A DNA stretch of 11,246 nucleotides from Hyphomicrobiales bacterium (GTDB taxonomy: Bacteria > Pseudomonadota > Alphaproteobacteria > Rhodobacterales > Rhodobacteraceae). The translations under genes and the position numbers were made by a program. The stretch is from the NCBI GenBank assembly GCA_003558415.1, contig PWLT01000201.1, forward strand, positions 1 through 11,246. Reading direction: 5' to 3'. Below the pieces are notes generated by a model. The model was not told the DNA's origin, searched no databases, and worked only from the letters and a program-made list of their open reading frames with translations. Shown one piece after another: positions 1 through 7,552 of this stretch (its first letter is position 1; each line of letters begins with the position of its first letter).

Positions 1-1198
1 AACGCGCGAAGCCCCGCAGGATCGCGCCCTGGCTGGCCCATGCGCCATCGACCCGGATGCTCGATTGCCCGGCGAGATTGGCCTTGAGGAATTTCAGGAA
101 GCCCAGGAAATCCACCCGGCGCTCCGCCGCGTCGTACCCGTCATCCGCGTCCGTGTCGGGCAGTGAGAGCCCGTAATTGCGCCGCAGACTCTCGCGGATG
201 CCGCGATACTGGCCGGTGAGAATCCGCTCCGAGAAGGCGGCATAGGCGCGCTCGAGCGGATGGCGCAGTACGGTAAAGGCGCAGTGATCCGGGTTGGCGC
301 GCAGCCAGTCAGTGAGCGTGCGCTGGGTGAAGCCGCTGTGCAGCGCCTCCGCCGCGACCCCGTCGAGCTCGGCCATCCATTGGCGCAGGCTTGCATCCGG
401 CCCCCCGCCGACGGGCATGAACAGAAGCGGCGTTCGCGCGCCCGCCACGAATGTCGGAACCGAAGGGCCGCGCCGGGGCTCGAAATTCGGGGTGCGGCTG
501 AGGTTGAAGCGATCGAGGCGGGCGAGCGTGGCCTCCATCTCGGCGTGGTTCACGACCTTCTCGCTCAGCGGCTCGGGGTTCTGCTTCTTGAGATTTCCCG
601 CCACCGCGTCGAGCTGCGCCTCCTCGCCCAGATGGCGGGCGAGGCCGTTGAGAACCTCGATATCGTGCAGATCCTCATAGGCGATGTAGAACGCCGTCTG
701 GGCGGTGACCTGAAGGCCGCGAAGGATCTCGGTCTGGAAGGCCTGCAACTGCTGGAGGTGGTCTTCGAACTCGGCGGCGTCGAACTCGGCCTGGGCCTGC
801 CTTTGCCGGGTGACATTGGTGAGCCGCCACTGCCCCGTGGCCCTGGCGATCTTGAGCGACACATAGGAGTCGATGGGATTGCGCGTCAGGACGATCTTGG
901 CGCAGCGCGGATCGGGCAGGCAATGCGCCAGCACGCGCGGGTCATGATCGTGGAAGAAGCGAAAGCCTGCCAGCCCGTCCTCCTCGCGCAGCCGTTCGAT
1001 CAGTTGCAAGGGGTCGGCGGCGCGTTCCTCCATGCCCAGGCCGCGAAATTCGGACTGGTTGTGGCGGCCGATGAAATGCGGGTTGAACAGCTCGCCGTGG
1101 CAGGAAAGGCCCGGATAGGCGTTCAGAGTCGCCTCGAGAAAATTGGAGCCCGTGCGCATTTCGGCAAGGACGACGAAATAGTCGAAACGATCCGGCAT
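1..1198 (-). CDS. Two-domain sulfotransferase (NodH/Stf0-like plus Sulfotransfer_2-like), 3' end outside window
   Basis: Likely transfers sulfate from PAPS to a glycan or glycolipid. The ATG at 1198 opens a frame with no stop through 399 residues to the window edge, so the C-terminus is missing. The first domain (about 1-240) has a PAPS 5'-phosphosulfate-type loop, LAEMRTGSNFLEATL (11-25), then HGELFNP (34-40), a 3'-phosphate-type motif VLTRNPIDSYVS (103-114), TGQWRLTN (121-128) and YEDL (174-177), as in Stf0/NodH-type enzymes. A second sulfotransferase-like segment begins near 250, with LLFMPVGGG (258-266) and FTVLRHPLERAYAAF (308-322), the latter resembling Sulfotransfer_2 proteins. It lacks the Lys usually found in the first loop, so it may not be catalytic. 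The gene starts 6 bp after the GT14 stop, making it the last visible gene of the galU operon. The substrate is unknown, but the neighbours suggest a polysaccharide. The sulfotransferase call is firm; the second domain is less certain. Confidence 0.85.
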   Translation of the reverse strand, partial: MPDRFDYFVVLAEMRTGSNFLEATLNAYPGLSCHGELFNPHFIGRHNQSEFRGLGMEERAADPLQLIERLREEDGLAGFRFFHDHDPRVLAHCLPDPRCAKIVLTRNPIDSYVSLKIARATGQWRLTNVTRQRQAQAEFDAAEFEDHLQQLQAFQTEILRGLQVTAQTAFYIAYEDLHDIEVLNGLARHLGEEAQLDAVAGNLKKQNPEPLSEKVVNHAEMEATLARLDRFNLSRTPNFEPRRGPSVPTFVAGARTPLLFMPVGGGPDASLRQWMAELDGVAAEALHSGFTQRTLTDWLRANPDHCAFTVLRHPLERAYAAFSERILTGQYRGIRESLRRNYGLSLPDTDADDGYDAAERRVDFLGFLKFLKANLAGQSSIRVDGAWASQGAILRGFAR

Positions 1199-1204
1199 CT
1201 GCGC

Positions 1205-2905
1205 TCACTTCACCAGAAAGGGCCGCTGGCGATGGCGGTTGACCGGCGTCTGCGGTGCGTCGTCTGCGGGGAAATCCCCCATCAGCGTCGGCTGCATCCC
1301 CTGATTGCGCAGGTTCTGCAGGAACTGCCCGAAGCCGCTCAGATCGACCATGCGTGGCGCCACGACGGGACGGCGCAGGGCGCTGGGCGTGATCTCGTCC
1401 ATGATGAGCTGCAACGGCCCCATCGGGGCGGCGACAAATTCCGCCATGTCCCAGATGCGGATACGCGCCTTGGCATGCGGTGAGCGAAGGGCTTCGAGAT
1501 GTTCGGTCTCGATGCGCTGCAACTCCGCCGCCCGGCGCCGAATGTCGCTGAAATTGGCATTGGAGTGAAAGAGCGGCACGGCCCAGGCACCGGTGATCAC
1601 CGAGATCTGCGCATTCGGGTCGGAGGCGATCAGCCAGGTGATCTCCTGATTGTCGCGCGGGCCGAACTGGAAGCATTGCCGCTCACCGCGGGTGTTCCAG
1701 ATCAGGCTGGTGAGAAAGGCGCACGGATTATAGTCGCGGATCGCGGCGCTGTCGCTCAGCGCGCCGTTATAGATCTTGTCGCCCCCGGCGAACTCGACCC
1801 GGTCGGGCGCATAGAGATGGCCATGCACGCGGGTTCCGGCGGTCTTGGTCAACCACGAATCGAAATCCTCGAACAGCTCGGCAAAGCCCTCGAACACCGA
1901 ATAGGGGCCGGCGGTCTTGCCGTTCTCCCAGCCGGGATTGGGAAACCGGCTCTGCATGTAGAGCCCTGCCCGCCCGCGCGTGCGCCGCTCGACGGCCTTG
2001 GCGAACAGCCGATCGATCTTGCCCGGGTTGGGCTCGGCCCGGGTCTTGGCGTCTCCCTCGCGCAGCAGGAAATGCCGGTAGAGCCGATCGGCCTGCGGCC
2101 AGATCTTGCGCGCCACGAAACAGTCGGAGCGGCGCAGCAGCTGCAGGTGATCGTCATAGAAGACATGCGGCTTGCCCTGGAAGTCGAACTTCGCAAGCGT
2201 GAGCGCGCGACTTTCGATCTTCGTCGAGTAGAGCCGCGCGAGCGTCTGGAAATAGGATTCATCGGGGATCCAGACGCGGCTGAAATAGCGGTCATAAATC
2301 TTCCGCTCGGGGTCATTGAGAATGGCCGAGAGCGTCTGCCGCGTCAGGCACCACCATTGCGAGCCCAGATGCGGCACGAGCCCGCGCGGGATCTCGCGAT
2401 GCATGCCGAACCGGCGCTGCAGATCGACATAGCGGTCGAACAGCCAGCGTTGCCGCCGCCAGGAGAAGGGGAAGCTCAGCGTGAAACGCTCGAAGCTGAT
2501 GCCGCCCACCGTCCAGGCGACATCCGCGGTGGTGACGGATTCGATGAAATCGGTGCGCGGGCGCTCGGCCAGATAGTCCACAAGCTCACTGATCGGGCGC
2601 AGCGGCAGGCACGACCCCGAGGCCGCATAGACATGGCGAACCTGTGGAAACTCGGCCAGCATCATCTCCGAGGCGGCCTGCATCGCCTGCACGAGCGAAA
2701 AAGTGCCCCATTCGCAGCGATGGCGGCGGCAGAAGCGGATATTGTCCAGACCCGAGAGCCGCTTGCGCATCTGCTCGAAGCGTGCCCGGCCGACCGCGCT
2801 GTCGACATGGATCACCACAGGACAGCCCTGCGATGCCCAGTGCCAGGCGATCTGCTCGGCGCGATGCAGCGCCGTGTGGCACAACATGATGAAGCCGACG
2901 CTCAC
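1205..2905 (-). CDS. Core-2/I-branching-type (GT14-like) glycosyltransferase with extra C-terminal domain
   Basis: Probable beta-1,6-N-acetylglucosaminyltransferase- or xylosyltransferase-like enzyme, 566 aa, expected to add a branch sugar in the cytoplasm. The N-terminal catalytic part (about 1-285) shows the family pattern: MLCH (7-10), VIHVDS (31-36), WGTFSLVQA (66-74), ASGSCLPLRP (95-104), GSQWWCLT (181-188) and PDESYFQTL (214-222). Bacterial members are often only about 300 aa, so roughly 240 further residues form an additional domain. This region is rich in Trp, Phe and Asp (for example GHLYAPDRVEFAGG, then LIWNTRGERQCFQFG). It resembles the uncharacterised DUF5927/DUF5928-type extension seen in Rhodobacteraceae homologues, a match made from memory. 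The start is GTG at 2905, with GAGGG about 7 nt upstream overlapping the previous gene's TGA. The gene lies between a GT2 (10-bp gap) and the sulfotransferase (6-bp gap). Donor and acceptor cannot be read from sequence. Confidence 0.88.
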   Translation of the reverse strand: MSVGFIMLCHTALHRAEQIAWHWASQGCPVVIHVDSAVGRARFEQMRKRLSGLDNIRFCRRHRCEWGTFSLVQAMQAASEMMLAEFPQVRHVYAASGSCLPLRPISELVDYLAERPRTDFIESVTTADVAWTVGGISFERFTLSFPFSWRRQRWLFDRYVDLQRRFGMHREIPRGLVPHLGSQWWCLTRQTLSAILNDPERKIYDRYFSRVWIPDESYFQTLARLYSTKIESRALTLAKFDFQGKPHVFYDDHLQLLRRSDCFVARKIWPQADRLYRHFLLREGDAKTRAEPNPGKIDRLFAKAVERRTRGRAGLYMQSRFPNPGWENGKTAGPYSVFEGFAELFEDFDSWLTKTAGTRVHGHLYAPDRVEFAGGDKIYNGALSDSAAIRDYNPCAFLTSLIWNTRGERQCFQFGPRDNQEITWLIASDPNAQISVITGAWAVPLFHSNANFSDIRRRAAELQRIETEHLEALRSPHAKARIRIWDMAEFVAAPMGPLQLIMDEITPSALRRPVVAPRMVDLSGFGQFLQNLRNQGMQPTLMGDFPADDAPQTPVNRHRQRPFLVK

Positions 2906-2915
2906 CGCTTCGCCC

Positions 2916-3926
2916 TCATGCCCAGTTTCCCTTTGACATCAGGCCGAGGATCTCGAGCTGGCGCCAGTTGATGTATTTTTCCGACCACTTGCACCACAGT
3001 TCGGGGTTGTCCTTGATCCCGGCGCTGTAAGCGAGGTATTCGCGGCTTCCCGCGTAATGCTGGCGCCGCTGCATTTCCTCTTCCGACTTCTCCACGAATG
3101 TATGGAGAAACTTGGCGTGAAGAAGGCAGCCGGAGGACTTTTCTCCGCCCCACTGGTCAAAGACCGCGTTCAGCCCGCGCGGCAGCAGCGTGTGGGTGGA
3201 GCTGACATAGGCGTAACGCCGGTTCCATTTCACCAGCGGCACCTTGTTGAGCGCGGGCGCCCGTTCCGGCGCGTCGGCAAAGAAGACCCGCGCCCGCGGG
3301 CCGCCCTGGATCCAGAGATTCCCGAACCTGTAATTGCGCTGGATGGTGTAGTTGCCGCTGTCGAACCAGCAGGCGATCTCGAAAGGGTCCTGTCCCTCGT
3401 GGTAGGGCTGCGCGTCGATCGGTCCCTTGGGATACATGTCGAGCAGCATCGCCCCGAAGGAGCGGATCGCCGAGGCGTCGAGCCAGTCGGTGAGCGCGCG
3501 CAGGGGGCGCGTGTCGCAGAACGGGTAGACTAGGAATTCGTCGACATCGACGGTAAGCGACCAGTGCCCGTGGGCATATTTCATCTGCAACCGGTTGAGC
3601 CAGTCAACGCCGAAGCGCGAGCGCTTGTAGCTCGCGGCTGTGGTCCACAGCGACACATCCGGCTGCTCGGCAAGGTATTCGCGCGTTCCGTCATCCGAGG
3701 CGTTGTCCACCATCAGGAAATGCGCGATGCCCATGTCGCGGTAATACTTGAGGAAATAGGGAAGGCGGATGCGTTCGTTGCGCAGCGTGGTGAAGGCCAG
3801 AATGTCATGCGGGCGGATCGCGCGGGTCCGGTCTGCGACCGCGCGCAGCTCCAGCCCCTTGCGCAGCGCCCGAAGCCGGGCGCGTTGTCGGGTCAGCCGC
3901 AGGCCGTATCGCTCGATGACGTTCAA
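2916..3926 (-). CDS. GT2-like glycosyltransferase (Glyco_tranf_2_4 type)
   Basis: Predicted cytoplasmic or membrane-associated glycosyltransferase of 336 aa. After a basic N-terminal segment (about 1-40) it has the hallmark TTLRNERIRLPYFLKYYR (46-63), MVDNASDDGT (72-81) and the metal/nucleotide-sugar motif TVDVDEFLVYP (125-135). This is the pattern of the small-GT2 group formerly annotated 'glycosyl transferase family 2, DUF4422/PF13704-like'. No transmembrane segment is evident. The start appears to be TTG at 3926: no in-frame ATG lies nearby, and AGGGACGG sits just upstream (3928-3937). The gene begins 36 bp after the GT4 stop and its TGA abuts the ribosome binding site of the GT14 gene, consistent with translational coupling. 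Family assignment is firm; sugar specificity is unknown. Confidence 0.85.
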   Translation of the reverse strand: MNVIERYGLRLTRQRARLRALRKGLELRAVADRTRAIRPHDILAFTTLRNERIRLPYFLKYYRDMGIAHFLMVDNASDDGTREYLAEQPDVSLWTTAASYKRSRFGVDWLNRLQMKYAHGHWSLTVDVDEFLVYPFCDTRPLRALTDWLDASAIRSFGAMLLDMYPKGPIDAQPYHEGQDPFEIACWFDSGNYTIQRNYRFGNLWIQGGPRARVFFADAPERAPALNKVPLVKWNRRYAYVSSTHTLLPRGLNAVFDQWGGEKSSGCLLHAKFLHTFVEKSEEEMQRRQHYAGSREYLAYSAGIKDNPELWCKWSEKYINWRQLEILGLMSKGNWA

Positions 3927-3927
3927 A

Positions 3928-3937
3928 TCCGTCCCTA
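3928..3937 (-). promoter_or_regulatory. Ribosome binding site supporting a TTG start
   Basis: On the minus strand the bases TAGGGACGGA directly precede TTG at 3926. The purine-rich AGGGA core lies at usable Shine-Dalgarno distance. It is the main evidence for the TTG start, since no ATG or GTG is in frame before the conserved domain begins. Confidence 0.55.
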
Positions 3938-3962
3938 CCCCGCGTTGCGCCGTGCCCCGACG

Positions 3963-5222
3963 CTAGCATCCATCCGTTAAGACACTTTGGAAATGCGACT
4001 CCCATTGAGGAGACCGAAACGGTGGTCCGCCCCATCCCGCAGCGCCCGCATCTACCCGTGTCAACGCCAGAATTTTCTGCGCCCATAGATAGCTGTCGGT
4101 GACGCCGGCGTAAACTGCGTAGTCACCGAGGATCTCGTGCATCACCGGGAGGTCGTTGCACAGCACCGGCACCCCCAGCGTCGCGGCTTCCGCCGCCGGC
4201 AGGCCGAACCCTTCGGTGTGGCTGGGAAAGAGCAGCGCGCGCGCGTCCTTGAGCAACGCGCCGACGGCGCCATCCCCGATCGGGCCGAGTTCGAACAGGT
4301 GGCGACCCCTGAGCGGGCTCGCGTCGAGCCGGGCGAACAGCGCCTCATTGCGCCAGCCGCGCGCGCCGACGATGCACAGCGCGGGGATTTCCCGCGCCTC
4401 CTGTTCCGCGGCGAATCGCTCCCAGATGTCCAGTAAGAGCGCATGGTTCTTGCGCGGCTCGATCGTGCCGAGAATGACGAAATAGGCCCGGTCTCTGCCC
4501 AGCCCCGGCGGCCAGACCTCAGCCAGCGCCGCGGGATCGGGCGGCGCCGGGGTCACCCCCAGATGCGCAACCAGCCCCGGCGGAACCCGCCCCAAGCTCG
4601 AGAAATGCCACTCGGCACAGCTGCGCGTGACCTGCGAGTTGTAGACGACCCGATCCGCGTGCCGCCCCACGACCTGCAGCCGTGCGGCGAACTGCTCGGG
4701 GATGCCCGTGCGTGTGTATTCCGGGTAATCGAGCGGGATCGTGTCATGCACCAGAACCTGGATGCGCGCGCCGGGAACCGCGCGCACCGCCGCCATGATC
4801 TTCTCGCTCAGGTTGGTATGACCCACATTGAAGTAACGCGTTCCGGCAGGCAGTTCGTGCCGCAGAAGCCGCGCGAGATGGCTGCCCCGCGCCCGCCGCG
4901 CGCCAGCGAGACGGCGCAGATCCGAATGGGCACGCTGCCGGGCCGGAGGTTGGCGCAGGTGAAGCCGGGCGATCCAGTCCGCGGCCCCCCATTCGGCGTC
5001 TCCGCTCAGGCGCGCACGCAGCGCCTGCATCGCGGGGCGGTCCAGAAGAGCATAGGTGCCGCCGATACGCGCAAGCGCGAACACGCGAAGCCCCTCGCGG
5101 GCGATCAGCGCGTCGAGATAGGCGGCCTCAACGCGGTCGATGCCGGTAAATGCCCCGCGTCCGACCCTGGAGACCAGGCGTGTGACGTCGAGCAGGACCG
5201 GCGTCTGCGGATCGGACGGCAC
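3963..5222 (-). CDS. GT4-like glycosyltransferase (glycosyl transferases group 1)
   Basis: A 419-aa GT-B-fold glycosyltransferase, probably using a nucleotide sugar to extend a surface polysaccharide. The C-terminal half has the group-1 signature: GTIEPRKNH (252-260) and the EX7E region SHTEGFGLPAAEA (334-346), followed by GVPVLCNDLPVMHEI (350-364). The N-terminal half has LLDVTRLVSR (10-19), TGIDRVEAAYL (26-36) and VHDTIPLDYPEYTR (158-171), typical of mannosyltransferase-like WbaZ/WbpY-type relatives. The open frame extends to 5321, but that extension is only a shifted reading of the galU 3' end. I chose GTG at 5222 because an excellent Shine-Dalgarno (GGGGGGAGGA, 5231-5240) sits 8 nt upstream. 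It lies 40 bp after galU. An Arg/Ala-rich stretch at about 84-126 is unusual for the family and may be a surface or membrane-contact insert. Sugar specificity is unknown. Confidence 0.88.
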   Translation of the reverse strand: MPSDPQTPVLLDVTRLVSRVGRGAFTGIDRVEAAYLDALIAREGLRVFALARIGGTYALLDRPAMQALRARLSGDAEWGAADWIARLHLRQPPARQRAHSDLRRLAGARRARGSHLARLLRHELPAGTRYFNVGHTNLSEKIMAAVRAVPGARIQVLVHDTIPLDYPEYTRTGIPEQFAARLQVVGRHADRVVYNSQVTRSCAEWHFSSLGRVPPGLVAHLGVTPAPPDPAALAEVWPPGLGRDRAYFVILGTIEPRKNHALLLDIWERFAAEQEAREIPALCIVGARGWRNEALFARLDASPLRGRHLFELGPIGDGAVGALLKDARALLFPSHTEGFGLPAAEAATLGVPVLCNDLPVMHEILGDYAVYAGVTDSYLWAQKILALTRVDAGAAGWGGPPFRSPQWESHFQSVLTDGC

Positions 5223-5230
5223 CCCGCGGA

Positions 5231-5240
5231 TCCTCCCCCC
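5231..5240 (-). promoter_or_regulatory. Strong ribosome binding site fixing the GT4 gene start
   Basis: The minus-strand bases GGGGGGAGGA lie 8 nt before GTG at 5222. This near-ideal Shine-Dalgarno, in the 40-bp gap after the galU stop, argues against the longer upstream start at 5321, which would overlap galU. Confidence 0.75.
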
Positions 5241-5262
5241 GAGCCGGCTGCCCCAGCGGCCG

Positions 5263-6156
5263 CTACTGCGCCACCTTGCGCGCGGCGTAGAGCTCGTCGA
5301 TGAAGGCTTCCAGATCCGCACGAAGTTCGGGGCGCGCTAGCCCGAAGGCCAGCGTCGCCCTGAGGAAGCCGGATTTCGAGCCGCAATCGTAGCGATGCCC
5401 CTGGAAGCGATAGCCATAGACGTTGTCGGATCGGGCGATTTCCTCGGCGATGGCGTCGGTGAGCTGGATCTCGCCGCCTGCCCCGGCCTCGCGGCGATCG
5501 AGATTGCGCAAGACCTTCGGAGTGAGGATGTAGCGCCCGATCACGGCCAGGTTGGAGGGCGCCTCGCCCGCAGCCGGTTTCTCCACCATGCCGCGGGCCT
5601 TGATCACCGCACCCAGGGTCCGCTCCACGTCGAGAACCCCGTAGGAAGAGACCTGATCATACGGCACCTCCATCGTTGCCACCATGTTCCCGCCCGTCTC
5701 GGCATAGGCCTCGACCATCTGTTGCAGGCAGGGTTTGTCGGCGGCAATCACGTCGTCGGGCAGGATCACGGCGAAGGGCTCGTCGGCGATCAGCCGGCGC
5801 GCGCACCACACCGCATGGCCCAGCCCGAGCGCCTGATGCTGGCGCAGATAGGCGATCGCGCCGCTGTCCATATTGGTGCTCTTGAGCACCTCCAGAAGCT
5901 CCTGCTTGCCGTCCCGGCGCAGGGTGGCCTCCAGTTGCGGCGCCTCGTCGAAGTAATCCTCCAGCGCGCTCTTGCCGCGCGAGGTGACGAAGATGAATTC
6001 CTTGATGCCCGCCGCGCGCGCCTCGTCGATCGCGTACTGGATCAGCGGCCGGTCGACCAGCATCATGATTTCCTTGGGAATGGCCTTGGTGGCGGGCAGG
6101 AACCGCGTTCCGAGCCCCGCAACGGGAAAAATCGCCTTCGTCACACGCTTTTTCAT
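5263..6156 (-). CDS. galU: UTP--glucose-1-phosphate uridylyltransferase
   Basis: Makes UDP-glucose from UTP and glucose-1-phosphate in the cytoplasm, the entry point for UDP-hexose-dependent glycan synthesis. At 297 aa it has the standard bacterial GalU length. The N-terminus carries KAIFPVAGLGTRFLPATKAI (7-26), the nucleotide-binding loop with the catalytic-region Arg and Lys. Later motifs are LPDDV, MVEKPAAGEAPSNLAVIGRY and GGEIQLTDAI, all diagnostic of GalU. The ATG at 6156 is preferred over in-frame TTG (6168) and GTG (6162) because GGGAG lies 5 nt upstream of it and the protein then begins MKKRVTKAIF as in homologues. A candidate promoter and inverted repeat lie just upstream. It appears to head the operon galU-GT4-GT2-GT14-sulfotransferase. 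One small variation is KEI where many homologues have KEM. Confidence 0.97.
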   Translation of the reverse strand: MKKRVTKAIFPVAGLGTRFLPATKAIPKEIMMLVDRPLIQYAIDEARAAGIKEFIFVTSRGKSALEDYFDEAPQLEATLRRDGKQELLEVLKSTNMDSGAIAYLRQHQALGLGHAVWCARRLIADEPFAVILPDDVIAADKPCLQQMVEAYAETGGNMVATMEVPYDQVSSYGVLDVERTLGAVIKARGMVEKPAAGEAPSNLAVIGRYILTPKVLRNLDRREAGAGGEIQLTDAIAEEIARSDNVYGYRFQGHRYDCGSKSGFLRATLAFGLARPELRADLEAFIDELYAARKVAQ

Positions 6157-6202
6157 GAGCACTCCCAATCAACTTCCGGCGGCTTGCTTGAATGTTTCCT
6201 TC

Positions 6203-6231
6203 CTTATGCATCCTCCGGGCCGCGCTGTCGA
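6203..6231 (-). promoter_or_regulatory. Candidate promoter for the galU operon
   Basis: On the minus strand, TCGACA (6231-6226, five of six matches to TTGACA) is followed after exactly 17 bp by CATAAG (6208-6203, four of six to TATAAT). It lies in the 145-bp gap before galU, downstream of a probable terminator for the preceding gene. The transcript would start near 6196, giving a leader of about 40 nt. One arm of an 11-bp inverted repeat overlaps the -10 side. Consensus matching only. Confidence 0.45.
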
Positions 6232-6253
6232 TGGCTGAGGCGCGGAGGATGCA
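6207..6253. repeat. Perfect 11-bp inverted repeat around the galU promoter
   Basis: TGCATCCTCCG (6207-6217) and CGGAGGATGCA (6243-6253) are exact reverse complements separated by 25 bp. After one mismatch, three more pairs (6219-6221 with 6239-6241) can form. No T-run follows on either strand, so it does not look like a terminator. The arms flank the candidate -35 and one overlaps the -10, which would suit a two-half-site operator. A regulatory RNA hairpin is the alternative. Confidence 0.7.
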
Positions 6254-6264
6254 CGCGATGCGGC

Positions 6265-6292
6265 ACGAAAGCGCCTGCTCTTCGGGCAGGCG
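6265..6292 (-). terminator. Probable intrinsic terminator after the GT2 gene
   Basis: Read on the minus strand, a 7-bp perfect GC-rich stem (CGCCTGC at 6292-6286 with GCAGGCG at 6278-6272) closes a 7-nt loop and is followed by CTTTCGT. It begins 10 bp after the TGA of the upstream glycosyltransferase gene. The T-run is short, so termination may be partial, but the position between the two units fits. Confidence 0.5.
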
Positions 6293-6301
6293 GGCGGCGG
6301 A

Positions 6302-7552
6302 TCAGCCCAGCAGGGTGTCGACGGGGCGAAAGGGCGCGATGCGCGCGATCTCCGCGCGCATCCGTGCGACGAAACGATACGGGCGGATCAGGGGCTGATC
6401 GCGGTCGCTGCGCCCCCACAGCCCGCCTGTCTGCAGCCAATAGCCGTCGGGGTGGAACCGCACATGATGGTAGAAGGTGCTCGGGCTCAGGCGCAGCACT
6501 GTCACTACCGCCCCGTCGCCGACCTGCGCGCGCGCGGTGCGGCGCATCCGCCGCCCCTGCCATATCCAGCCGGCCAGCACCCGGCCCGCGCGCGGCCCGC
6601 TTTCGGGAAAGCGCAGGAAAGGCGCCTTCGGCGCACCGATCGGATGCAGCGGCGCGATCTCTCGCCGCAACCCCGCAGCGATGCCTTCGGCGAATCCTTC
6701 AAGCAGGCGCCCGACATCGCGCGGCTCCAGCCTTCCGGTGACCATGTGCCCCAGCAGGCGGCGGCGCTGCTCTCTCTCCATGGCTGCCAGACGCGCCTTG
6801 ATCGGCGTTCCCTCGGGCGCGTGCTTGCGCAGGAACACCGCGCTGGAGGCGCCGATCTCGCCGAGATCGGTCGGCACCCGGTCGCCGCGCCGGCGGCTGC
6901 TGGCGGCGACCCCGTGGAGAACCTGCGCGGCGGGGACCACGGCCGTGATCTGCTCGTCCTGGGCCAGCCGCAGATTGAGATCCGTCTCGTCGAGGTAGAA
7001 GCGGTAGCACGGATCGAACCCGCCCATGCGAGCGAGCAGCGTACGGCGAAAGGCCATGCAGGTGCCCTCGGTCTTGACCGCCGCGCCGGGAACCGACTGG
7101 TGCAGCGTGGTAACGGTCTCATCCACCTCCAGCGGATGGGAGTGCGCCAGTGAATCGACCCAGCTCGCCCGGTGTTGCAGCGTGATCCCGTTGCGTCCGC
7201 GCACGTACCCGCCTGCGGCCGCGACGCGGTCGTCGGTGAACGGGGCCGTCAGGTAGGATAGCCAACTGGGCTCCGGCACTGCATCGTCATCGATGAAGGC
7301 GGCGATCTCGCCGGCAGCGACCTCTATTCCGAGATTGCGCGCCTGCGAGATGTTCGCGCGCTCGAAGGGCACCGCCTTGACGCTTCCTGCGACGCCCAGG
7401 TCGGCAAGTGCCGCGCGCCCGGCCGCGTCGGCGACCACGATCACCTCGAACTCGGGATGGTCGAGCTGCGCGATCGCGGTGAGGCATCGGCGCAGCTCTG
7501 CCGGGCGTCCGTGGCTCACGACGATCACGCTGGCGCTTTGCGTGGCGTTCAT
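6302..7552 (-). CDS. Glycosyltransferase family 2 with long C-terminal extension
   Basis: A 416-aa GT-A-fold glycosyltransferase. The N-terminal domain (about 6-230) has SVIVVSHGRPAELRRCL (8-24), ERANISQARNLGI (64-76), the metal/nucleotide-binding triad FIDDDAVPEPSW (86-97), GTCMAFRR (163-170) and the acceptor-side acidic motif YLDETDLNLRL (186-196). This is the usual GT2 layout. About 180 further residues have no motif I recognise. They include a basic stretch (GRRMRRTARAQ), and no clear transmembrane helix is visible. ATG at 7552 is chosen over ATG at 7585 because AGGGG lies about 9 nt upstream of it and nothing similar precedes the longer start. It follows cysQ by 82 bp and is followed by a probable terminator, so it may be co-transcribed with cysQ rather than with galU. 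Substrates are unknown. Confidence 0.88.
   Translation of the reverse strand: MNATQSASVIVVSHGRPAELRRCLTAIAQLDHPEFEVIVVADAAGRAALADLGVAGSVKAVPFERANISQARNLGIEVAAGEIAAFIDDDAVPEPSWLSYLTAPFTDDRVAAAGGYVRGRNGITLQHRASWVDSLAHSHPLEVDETVTTLHQSVPGAAVKTEGTCMAFRRTLLARMGGFDPCYRFYLDETDLNLRLAQDEQITAVVPAAQVLHGVAASSRRRGDRVPTDLGEIGASSAVFLRKHAPEGTPIKARLAAMEREQRRRLLGHMVTGRLEPRDVGRLLEGFAEGIAAGLRREIAPLHPIGAPKAPFLRFPESGPRAGRVLAGWIWQGRRMRRTARAQVGDGAVVTVLRLSPSTFYHHVRFHPDGYWLQTGGLWGRSDRDQPLIRPYRFVARMRAEIARIAPFRPVDTLLG

Noticed and set aside
260..2971. Two long plus-strand open frames (260-1483 and 1499-2971) opposite the sulfotransferase and GT14 genes
   Set aside because: They are antisense to genes with clear catalytic motifs. 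Their translations are rich in Arg, Gly, His and Ala with no recognisable domain, as expected for shadow frames in GC-rich DNA.
5223..5321. Longer start (5321) for the GT4-like gene
   Set aside because: The extra 33 residues are an out-of-frame reading of the galU 3' end, and a much better ribosome binding site precedes GTG at 5222.
5395..6741. Plus-strand open frame of 448 codons opposite galU and the downstream end of the GT2 gene
   Set aside because: It spans two real minus-strand genes plus their regulatory gap and has no domain or ribosome binding site. The second half is Ala/Arg/Ser-rich noise.
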